A DNA stretch of 64,000 bases, from assembly GCA_946811185.2 (NCBI GenBank), contig OX328109.1, positions 2,356,001 to 2,420,000 of the forward strand. The letters are read 5' to 3'. Positions 21,752 to 33,700 of the stretch are shown piece by piece (the stretch's first letter is position 1; every line of letters begins with the position of its first letter). The stretch comes from Hippopus hippopus. Lineage: Eukaryota > Mollusca > Bivalvia > Cardiida > Cardiidae. The notes under the pieces were generated by a model that saw only the letters and a program-made list of their open reading frames with translations, was not told where the DNA came from and ran no database searches. Made by a program: the position numbers and the translations under genes.

Positions 21752-24700
21752 AGCGGGCATTTTTTTTCTGCAGACATTTTTCACCTTTAAACAGACAGGT
21801 CCAAATTGAAAGCTTTTGCAGATGACAAAATAAACGGGACTCTAAAATTGAAATTTATTTTTCGGGCAGACAGAAAACATTGAGGGAAAAGGAGAAAATG
21901 CTGGTTACCAGCATTTTCTCCCTTTTCCTCAATGTTTAAAGTTTCAAAAGTCTAATTTTTTAGGGTTGTTTAAAGTCAGGATTGTTTAGTTAAAGGTTTA
22001 CTCTTTTCCATGCAACAAAATTTTAGACTGATTCAAATTTAGCAGACGCCTACTTACATTTTGCCCAAATGGTCGGATTATGAAGATGACAATCTGTTAC
22101 TGGACAATCGGTCACAGTGTTAGTCATTGGCAGATAAATGATTTATAAACTAGTTAAAAAAAATTGCCAAGTCGCTCTGTCTTTTGTTTAACTTTTACCT
22201 GGTTTTTAATGTACGTTTTTCTTCCAGGGATTTACACTTGGACAGACCGTACAATAAGAGATTATCAACTTCACAATAATTTCCATGCTTTTAAATGATA
22301 TTAGTTATATTTTAATACATTTTAACACTTGCATTGTTAACTTGTGGCTGCTACTGGGCCTTAAACATACAACAGTTTGCACACATATATTTTCACAGTT
22401 ATATAGGATGATACTGTGGGCATCTGTTTGGTCTGTTTTTATTTCAGATCAAATCCGAAATATTTGCACTCTGTATGTTATTATTAATATAAAGTGAAAT
22501 TTTAACTCTTGTATTAAGAGAAAGGCTCTTGTGTTATTCTGTATTTTATGCAGTAAACCCTTTACCAGACGATGAAATAATACATAGTAAAATCTATTGC
22601 AGGGAACAGAAAGAGATCTGTCTGTGGAAAGAGAAGAAATTGCTGGTTACCAGCATTTTCTCCTTTTCCCACAATGTTTTCAAAAGCATTCTCTGTCAGG
22701 GTTGTTTTAATGGGATTGTTTGGTGAAGGGTTAATATTTATCTTTCAGAATTCTGTAAAAGAATAAATTTCACAAAAAGCATGGTTGCCATGACAAGGAA
22801 AACTAAATGAATAAAAACAGCTGAAACTAGGGAGATTCTTGTCAAAAGTAGCATTTTCAGTTTCCTTGCCATTTTGGATAAATGTTGATCCTCAGCTAAA
22901 CTCTTACATGCTTTTTCCACAGTTCTCAATTGTTAACTTGGCTGTTTTCGAAGAAAACATGAGGGTACTATCATAGCCCTGATGTTGTCTGCGTTGTATT
23001 ATATCTCTGTCATTACTGAAGATGTTTACTTCTAACTGGGACTAGTTGTTAGCTATCAAATTGGGAACCCATATAAGAGACAGGGTTCAATCTAGAACTT
23101 TGTCAGAATGGGCCAGTGGCCCATCAATATTTTAAAAAGGGGCCACCAGTATTTTGAGATGGGCCATCACTTTTTAACAACCAAATAACCAGGATCTTGG
23201 CATTTTAAAAGCTCAATTATTACTGACTTACCATATAAAGGAAGTAAATCCAGATAATTTACTGCTTAATTGTGTATGGGGATAGTGATTGAGTTGTTAA
23301 GAGGTCAAATTATGTAACAACACTAAAAATCATTTGTTTTAAATGATTACTGTATTATACAAGTAACTTGTATTACAATTTTTTTGCATAGTCATAACGA
23401 AGCCAGGGAAATTGAGGCTTTTGTAGCCACTCAGTTTGAAATTTTTTTGCATACGATTTCCCAGCTTTTCCATCAGCTGATTGTTTTTCACCATTAGTTT
23501 CAGCCGATTGCTGCGTTTTCGCTTGTTTGGCGGAATTTCCGCCAGAAAAGAAATCACCGATTCGTTTCTGTGTTTGCGTTGCTGACATGTTTTCAAAAGC
23601 TGGTTTCCATCGCGTTCGTTCGTGTGCCGTGAATAAGTGAATATCCGAATACCAGTAACGCTCTCCATGCATTCGGCATACCTCGGGTGATGGGAGCCAG
23701 ATGTAGGTACGGAATCGGCCGAGTTGTGACGAGTGGCTCTCCATGTTGCTGCGACGCTTTGCAGTGAAATTTCAATACTGCGGAAAGCGTCTTCTAACAC
23801 TGACTCGCTAAAAACTATACTAAAAAAAGTTAATGGCGGCGCACAACGGAATAGGAAAAGCGCCGATGCATTGGATTTTGCGCCGATCCGGCGCACTGGA
23901 GTTTCAAAAATGGGCCAAGGACTTTAAAATCGCGCCATTGGCGCAAAAACGCAGCCTAGATTGAACCCTGAAGAGATAGCGGATATTTGTTTTTTACGGT
24001 GAAAGATCGAAATTTATTTCATCGAGTGAACATCATCGGTAATATTTTCACGAGTGGTGTAGCCACGAGTGAAAACATTACCGATGATGTTCACGAGATG
24101 AAATATATTTCGATCTTTCACTGAAAAAAAAAACAAATATTCTATTTATTTCATGCTTTTAAGCCTTTCTGGGGGGAACTTAATCAAAATCCAGTACAGT
24201 TCTTTTCGGTTATTCCCTGTGGCATACCCCCTCCGCATAGCAACGCATTACAATATTTCCATCTGGTTGTGAGGCACGCGCATTTTACCTAGGTAACTAG
24301 TGCGCGGGAACAACTGTTTCCGCCTTCATTTGAAGAGTTAGAATATAAAAATCAGTATTTTCACTGGTCGTAACCATGAGATATCGAAAAATATTTCACC
24401 GATATTTCTCGATAACCTACCTGAAAGCATGAAATAAAGGCAGGTAGCCATCAAAATAAAAAAAATATTTGTGACACAGTTATGCCTCTTTTTCAACTTA
24501 GAATTCCCACTGAGAATCAATCTATTTCCAAAAGCAAATGCAGACGAGGATTGACACCAGCATGTGGTGCTCTAGTTTAACCTATCAAGTCTTTTAACTC
24601 TACCAAATGACAAAATTTTAGACTGGTCCAAATTCAAAGCATTTGCAGACGACAAAATTAATGTGAGTCAAAATTTGAAATTTGTTCTGGGAAGAGAGAA

Positions 24701-27700
24701 AAACATTGTGGGAAAAGGAGAAAATGCTGATTACCAGCATTTTCTCCTTTTCCCACAATGTTTTCAAAAGGCTTCTTTCTGAGAGTCGTGAAAACCCGTG
24801 ATTGTTTGGTAAAGAGTTAAAGAGACTGTAATATATACGTGTGTCAAAAAAAATGGCGAACTACCGATTGTAGACATTTTGTGTATGGAAATGTTTGTGA
24901 ATTCAAGACACGTGTTACTTGTTAGTATACTTTTAGTAAAATATGTGAACAGAAAAGTTTGCGAATTCTTTAAATTCACGAAATTGCAAAAATTTTCACA
25001 TTGCAAAAATTTCAACTTATACAGTATTTGCAAACTAACCCGACTGATTGAAAAATTACAGACTATGAGTTTTGGACCAACTAGTCTTGGCATGGTTAGA
25101 CAAGGGCAGTTTGCTAGTGGTCTAGTCAATCAGGTAAATTTTGGCGTGGTCTTGTGTACAAATCTTTCCCCTGGCTTTGGCAACATCATGTTATATCATT
25201 GAATGTTTATAACGAAAACATCACATTATGTCATTGAATGTTTATAATAAATACATCACATTATGTCATTTAATGTTTAATGTTTACTCCTAAACAGAAC
25301 TCTGTTCACCATTTTTGTGTGTGCTGTGCATGTAATTGTGACTTTAACTCTTTACCACACAATCCAAGTTTTACTGGTAACCAGCACGTTCTCCTTTTTT
25401 CTACAGTGTTTTCTACCATTTCAATAACAAACATCACCTTTTTTGCTAAACTGACTTTGTTGGCTGCAAATCCTTTGAATTTAGATTCACCTGTTTACTA
25501 GATTACAAAGTTTTAGATGTGTATGTATTGAAAGCACTTGCAGATAATTGTAGCTCATGGTTAGAAAACATTGTGAGAAAAGGGGAAAAAGCTGGTCACT
25601 AGTTAAGTCTTTACCACATGACCAAATTTTAGGTTTGGTCAAATAAAAAGCATTTGCAGGCAACAAATCAAATATGACTCACAACTTGCAATTTGACTGT
25701 AAAAGGTATACAGAAAATATTAAGAGAGAAGGTGAAAATTCTACTTCTAGTATATTGTGGGAAAAGGAGAAAATTGTACTTACCTTTAGTACTTCTTTTC
25801 CCACAATGTTTTCAAAGGCTTCTTCTCCTGGGTTGGTAGAATACAGGACTGTTTGATGGAGAGTTACAGCATACTGATACTTTATGCCAACCTTTTTCCT
25901 GTTGTCGTATAGCCTTTAGCCTTTTTTATGTGTACATGAGGATGCATTATATGGCTTGCAACACACAAAAAGGGGGCATTTGGACATTTGCGTAAAGTGT
26001 CGTCTCGGATCAGCCTGCAGGTTAATCTGTGATGGCACTTTACTACTACATTAGATTTTGTGCTACAGTAGACTTGCACAAAACAGAGAATTACTTAAAA
26101 AAATACAGTGTTGTTTCAGATAGTCCGCGCAGGCTGATCCGAGACGACACTTTACGCAAATGTTCGAATGCCCCTTTTCGCATGTTGCAGGCCATATAAG
26201 GTACATAAGGTGCTGTTAACTCCTTACCAAACGACAAAAATGTAGACTTGTCCAAATTGAAAGCATTTACAGGTGACAAATTAAATGTTGCTTCAATGGT
26301 AATTTCTGTATTTGATAGGGTAGAAAACATTGGGGGGAAAAGAGAAAATGCTGGTTTCTCAGCATTTTCTCCTTTTCCCTCAATGTTTTCAAAAGGCTTC
26401 TTCCTCAGGGTCGTTAAAACTCGGGATTGTGTGGTAAAGAGATAAGATATGGAACTAAAAGGTGCTCTTGCTCATAATCAGTAATATCTATGTTTTTTCA
26501 CAGCGATATTTTCATTATTCCATATTGGACAAAACCCCAAAGCTTATACATGAGCCTTGCTCTGTGAAAAGGAGGTTGAATGCATTTGCAAAAGGTGTCA
26601 GCCCGTGTCAGCCTGCACAGTCTGCAAAGGCTGATCTTGGTTGAAACTTTTTGCTATTGATCAATTTTCTGCTTGTCAAAGGACCAGTGTATCTCATTAT
26701 TCAGTCGGTTGTTAGACATAGAGGATGGATCCATAAATATATGATGACTTGCTTGGTATCTTGCCTTACTGAGATGCATTAAAGCCCCTTTTGCCAGAGA
26801 ATAACTAATGTATAACCTTTTTCAAAGCAGTGCCGTCTTTTAACAACTATAAGAAAGAAATCTTACGAAAACATTTTGGGGAAGAAGAAAAAAATGGTGA
26901 TAAGAGCATTTACTCATTTTCCCACAATTTTTTTATCCTTTCAGAGACCATTGCCATCAGTCTTAGCCATAGTTTAGATTGTCGTGTGCAGTTTCTTTCA
27001 ATTTAAACAAGTCTAAATGTTTGGTAGTCTGTAAAGAGGGAAGTGCTAGTGAAAACGTGTTTGTTAACTCTTTACCAAATGACAAAATTGTAGACCAGTC
27101 CAAGTTGAAAGCATTTGCAGACGACAACGTAAGCATGGCTCAAAAATTGAAATTTGTCTTGGGAAGGGTAGAAAACATTGTGGGAAAAGGAGAAAATGCT
27201 GGTTACCAGCATTTTCTCCTTTTCCTACAATGTTTTCAAAAGGCTTCTTTCTCAGGGTCGTTAAAAGTCGGGATTGTGTGGTAAAGAGTTAAAAAGTCAG
27301 TCAAAAAGCCTTGTTCAAACTCTTTACCAAACAACAAAATTTTAGACTGTTTCAAATTGAAAGTATTTGCAGACGACAATTTAAATGAAGCTTGAATGAC
27401 AGTTTGTTTTTGTTGGGGGGTAGAAAACATGGTGGGAGAAGGAGAAAATGCTGGTTACCAGTATTTTATCATTTTCCCACAATGTTTTCACAGGCCTTTT
27501 TTTGCAAGATGGTTAAAACTCAGGTTTGTTTGGTATGGGGTTAAATTTAACAAACAAAAAAAAATGCAATTTAATAAATCATAAACAGTGTGACAAGATG
27601 ATAATTTGAGTTCACCTTGCTTGGGTCTGGAATCATTTTCTCATTGGGCCTGTCTGTACTTGGTGTTTTGGGCGGCCATTAACCCATAGCTGTACATTTT

Positions 27701-30700
27701 ATGACTTTTTATACCCCTGTAGTTGACAGCTTTGCAAAATATTTTGGGAAAAGGAGCATTTGTTTGATACAATTGCCAAATTGCTCCTTTTACTACATAG
27801 TTTTTCCACATGCTGAGAAAAACTGTATACAGCAAAATCAAAATTTGTTATTCTTTCTAACATGGTTTTGGATGCAGCATGATTGGTCCAAATTAATTGA
27901 GCCATGCTCTGTGAAAAGGGGGCTTAATACATCTATGAAAAGTATCAACCCAGGTCAGCCTGCACAGTCCACACAGGCTGACCTAGGCCAAAACTTTTTG
28001 ATATTGGTCAATTTTCTGCTTGTCCAAGGGCCACTCTAGCTTGTGATAAAGTCGGTTGTTAAAAAATGTAGCTATTATGAATCCATAAATATGTGATGCC
28101 TTGCTTGGTATCATGCATCACAGAGATGCATTAAGCCCCCTTTTGCCAGAGCATGACTCAATTAATGGTGTTAACCTTTTATCAAACAGTCCTCATTCTT
28201 AGTGACCCTGAGGAAAAGGCTTTTGAAAACATTGTGAGAAAAGGAGAAAATGCTGTTTAGCACAATGTTGTCTACCCCTGGTTAAGAAATTTTATGTTTT
28301 GAGGGATATTTGATTCGTTCTCTGCAAATGCTTTGAATTTGGATACGCCCAAAATTTTGTTGTGTGGTAAAGAGTTAACCCTTTACCATGCAGTCCCATT
28401 TTTAATAACAGTGAGGAAGAAGGCTTAAGAAAGAAACATTAGAATAGGAGAAAATGCTCGTAATCAGCATTTTCTTCTTTTCCCACTTAGTTTTCTACAC
28501 TTTGAAATGGAAATTCTATACATGTATTTTGAATGACAGCTGATTGTCTGCAAAATGCTTTTAATTTTGGACATGGCTAAAATTTTGTTGCTTGGTAAAG
28601 ATTGAAAAATAGGTTTAGGTGTATTCCTTTCCTTCATATATCTATCCTTTGCCAAATTTGCTCTATCTTGATTTAAGTCTCTTACCTGTGGCAAAATTTT
28701 GGATTTGTTTAATTTCAAAGCATACTATTCAGATGACAAGTTGAATGTGACTCTAACAATAGAACATGTGAGTGAAACAATTTTTTTAACAGAAAAGATT
28801 GTGGGAAATGGAGAAAATGCTGGTTACCAGCATTTTCTCCTTTTCCCACAAGGTTTTCCAAAGCCTTTTCTGTAAGGGTCTGTCAAAAGTGGGATTGTGT
28901 GGTAAACGGTCAACCCTTTGAAAACATAATGGGAAAAGGAGAAAATAGTGGTAAGCAGCTTTTTTCCTTTTCCATCAATATTTTCAATTCTGTTCAAGAG
29001 TTAAGTAAAAAAACTAGGCTGTACAGTTATGGGTTAATGCTGGGGTTGGTTTTTCATCACATTGTTCACCAAACATATTATACACTGAGTATGCTAACTG
29101 GTTGTGGAATATCATGACTTGATGTCTCTATTTAACTCTTCAACACAAATTTCGAGTTAGCACAAACTTGAATAATAAGGCTTTTACAAACATCGTGAAA
29201 AAAATAGAAAATGCTAGTAACCAGCATTTTCTCCTTTTCCTACAATGTTTTCAATCATTTCCACGATATATCCCATAATTTGAGCCACATTAAATTCATA
29301 GTCTGCCAATTTAATGCTGTGGATTTGGACAAGTCTAGAACTTTGATGTTTTGTAAAAATTTAACTTTCTGCCAAACAACAAATTCTCGCACTGGTCTAA
29401 TACAGAGCATTTGCAGATGACAATCGGAATATTGCTAGAACTGTCAACATATCCTTTTAAGGGTAGAGAACTATTTAACAGCATTTTCTCCTTTTCCAAC
29501 AGTGTTTTCAACAGCTTTCTGCCTCTAGGTTGTTAAAACTTGGTGTTGTATGGTATCTTTAGAGCTAGTTTTTTTTTTTTTAACCCCTTTAACGTGAAGA
29601 AGAAGGTTTTCTAAAACATTGCAGGGAAAGGAGAAGACACTTGTAGCCAGCATATTTTCCTTTTTCAACAATGTTTCCTACCATGTCAAAGACAGAAATA
29701 ATCCTTTGAGTTTAGTTGAATTTGTCGTCTGCAAATACTTTCAGTTTGGTCCCGTCTAAAATTTTGCTGTTTGGTATTGAATGAAAGGTTTTCTGATTTT
29801 TTGTAGAAATATATATTCAGAGCTCCAGATAAGAGGGAGTGATGGTTTTCTAAATCCATAATTCCTCTTCAAAACGCTATGTTGTGGGTACTCATTAGAA
29901 TCGTCTCGATGAGACGATTCTAATGAGTACCCACAACATAGGGTTTAGTAGAGAATAAATAATATTTTCAATGTTGAAATCAAAATCACTCCCTCTATCT
30001 GGAGCTCTGTATATTGTTGTAGCAAGGTCTTTGTCACAAAAATGTCTTCACCTCTAGAGAGCTATTGAAAACAGTCTTGGAAAAAGAGATAATGCTGTTA
30101 ACCAGAATTTTCTCCATTTCCCATTATGCTTTCAAAAGCCCTTTTTCATAGGGTCTGTAAAACTTGGCATTGTTAGGTAAAGGGGTACAAGGTTTGAAAC
30201 TCAGTGGTTGCTGGTTTGATTCTCCAGTTTGGCCCAATTCTTCCAGAGGACTGATGACTGTCCATTCTTTGACCACTGAACGTTGTAACGGCAATGTATA
30301 TGGAAAGCAGCAAGTGGCTTGGGAAGAATTTGTACAAATTAATGGCAAAATGAAGTCCAGGAAAGCATGGATAGGTGTAATGGCCACCAAGATATAACAA
30401 AACCCTTTCCCACACAGTCCCGACTTTTAAGGACCCTAAAGAAGAAAGGCTTTGAAAGCAATGTGGGAAAAGGAGAAAATGCTGGAAAACAGCATTTTCT
30501 CCTTTTCCCCACAAAGTTTTCAATCCTCCCAGACAGAGAAATCACCATTTTAGCAACAGTTAATTTGTTGTCTGCAAATGCTTTGAATTTGATCCAGTCC
30601 AAGATTTTGTCGTTTGGTAAAGAGTTAAGGAAGGTTGAAAACAGCATTAACTCTTTACCAAATGACAAAATTTTAGACTGGTTCAAATTGAAAGCATTTG

Positions 30701-33700
30701 CAGACATCAAATTAAACATGAATCAAAAAATTAAATTTACCTGTTGACGGGTAGAAAATATTGTTGGTCAAGGAGAAAATGCTGATTTATAGTATTTTCT
30801 TCTTTCTCCACATTGCTGTCCAAAGCCTTCTTCATCAAGGTCGTTAGAACTCAGGATTGTGTGGTAAAAGCAGACAATGGCTAATTCTAGGGCTAGCCAT
30901 CTCATTGGTTGAGACAGAAATGTTATAGCCAATGAGACTGCTAGTCTTTGAAATTAGTTGTAGAACAATATTTAGAATACTTAATGATCCTGGCACTTTA
31001 AACCTTTTTACAAAATAATCCCATGAGAAAGAAAGCTTTTTAAAACATTGTGGAAAAAGGAGAAATTGCTTGTAACAAGCAATTTCTCCTTTCCCACAAT
31101 GTTTTCTACCCCTACCAGTGAACTTACCTCATTTGTACCAATCTCAAATTTGTCATCTGCAGATGCTTTCAATTTTGAAGCATCCGAAATCTGTCGTTTA
31201 GGAAAGGGTCAAGGTACAATTTTCATACAGGGTGTTGATAAACTTTCGTTATGATACACGGAAATAGAATCATGTAATTTTGCACCCACAGACTTTTACT
31301 GTTTCAGCAGCCCAGTCCACAGATGGGAGCCAACCAGCCAGGTCAAGGGCCCATACAGTCACCATTACAACAAGGGTAGGTAGTGAGCTTTTTGAGCACT
31401 TAATTAACCCTCAACACTTTACCACACAATCCCGACTTTTAATGACCCTGAGAAAGAAGCCTTTTGAAAACATTGTGGGCAAAGGAGAAAATGCTGGTAA
31501 CCAGCATTTTCTCCTTTTCCCACAATGTTTTCTACTCTTCCCAAAACAAATTTCAGTTTTCAAGTCACAATTACTTTGTCGTCTGCAAATGCTTTCAATT
31601 TGGACAAGTCTAAAATTTTGTCATTTGATAAAGAGTTAAAGTACCTTTTACAACTATAGTTGTTGTTTTTTGTTACTAGTACAGATCAAGATTAGGGCCC
31701 GTATTCACCAACCATTGTTAGGAACATTTCTAGTCTTATTCTCGATAATGGTCTAAATTTAAAAGTAACACACCTTCTGATTGGCTTCGTTAATATCTCT
31801 GAAAGGAAAGAAAACATTGTAACCAGCATTTTCTCCTCTTTCCACAATGCTTTCAAAGCCTTTCTTTGAAAAGGTCATGAAAAGTTTAGAGTGTTTAGTA
31901 AAAGGTAAATGGTATTTTTCTCTCCCTCTGGTTTCCAGCTCTCAGCAACAGCCAGCTGGTTCTCCGATGTCAATGATGACATCACCCACGCCACAGATAG
32001 TGCCGTCACCAGGACAGAGGGGTAGCATGTCTTCTGTAGGGGCTCCGTCACCTAGTACAGCCCTCAACACACCTGGTAAATCAGTCTATTCTAGAAACTC
32101 ATTTTGTATGCCCTTGCTATTTTCAGTCGGGAAGGGTGAAGTATAGCATCACCCTTTGTCTTTACATCATCTATGTTCCTAATCTCATACATTTTTTTTG
32201 TTTAATATATTAGTGCACTAGATTCAAATTTTTAAAACAGGTATATGATCATAAAATACAGAGAAAGTTCAGTTTTTGATTATGTCCAGCAATTATTATT
32301 AGAGTTATTGCCCTTTTTTAACTTCATTTTTAGCTTGACTGTTTTCGAAGAGAATGTCGAGGTATTGTCATAGCTACAGTGTCCGGCATCGTCTGTCTTA
32401 CTTGTGCAAGAACTTTTGACGTTTTGTAATATTTCTGCTACTGAAGATATTTACTTCAAAGCGGAATCTATACAACAAGGTAGATAACCATCAAAATATT
32501 TTTAAGAGTTATGCCCTTTTTTCTTTTTCGACTCGGAATTTTCACTGAAAATCAAGCAACTGCAGCTGAGCATTGGCACCTGTATGCTGTGCTCTTGTTT
32601 TCCAAAACACTTGTCTACTTCTGATATCTTGTGAGAAAAACATGGTGTTAGATTCATATTTTATCCATAGGTATATTTTAGTATGACTGGTCAAGTTTGA
32701 ATTTATTTTGGGTTTAAAATCCACAAATTACTGTGGGAGTTATGGCCCTTTTCCACCTTTTTTATTTTTTTTTTTTGTATCAAAAACACTGTGACAATCA
32801 AAAGCTTTTTTCTTCTAAGATATTTTATATGTTCAATCAGGACAGGTTTAAAATTTTGTTCTTTTGTGAAATTTTAAGATGTTTTCCTGGTAATCCAGGC
32901 TCTATTGGTAATTGGCACTTTCTGTCTGCCCCACAGTATGTTCTAGTCTCACAGAGACAAATCCTTTTTGCTTGAGCTATCCTTAACTTGTCATTTACTG
33001 AAGTTTTGGTTTTAAGAGTCTCTTTGTATTCTGGTTATTCTGGGTTATTACTTGTTTTCCAGGAAATCCAGGCTCTGTTGGTGCCTCCCCCAGTCCAGCA
33101 AGCCAGGCTGAGGAACAAGCCTACCTTGATAAACTAAAACAGCTTTCAAAATATATAGAACCTCTCAGACGCATGATAAAGAAAACAGAAGACGGTAAGT
33201 GTAGCTATTCACCGTTACCAATAACCAGATACCATTGGTTAGTTTGCTTTTTAGCTTACTTGCTTGTGGTTTACTTTTTTTTAGGCTGTTTGCTTGCTCA
33301 AGCTGTATTTCATTTATGAGCCATACTCTGGCAAAAGGGGGTTTAATGTATCTCCAGCCCCGCCCAGGTGGCTTAGTGGTGACCTGGTGGTTGTGAGTGC
33401 GATACCCGGTTGAGGCGAACTTTCTTTCCGGCGTATTTTCGCCTCTCACCTCTGCTGAAGCATGTGAGAAAAGTAGTCGGTGGCTTTGGAAAGAAAGTTG
33501 TGTTAGTACTGGTGTGAGAAAGCCAGGAAACACGTGTGCGTCACCGACCGCCATGATATGACCTTAGCTGTTAAAGTGGCATTAAACCCCAATACAATCA
33601 ACCAACCAAATTAATGTATCTCCATGATGCATTATACCAGGCCACTCATTCATAATTATGGATCCATAAAAATCCATTTTCTTTCACAACCAATTGAATC

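Noticed and set aside
27687..27830. Another family A copy
   Set aside because: Has a stem-like AAAAGGAGCATTTG...CAAATTGCTCCTTTT, but ends and flanks do not match family A; left unassigned.
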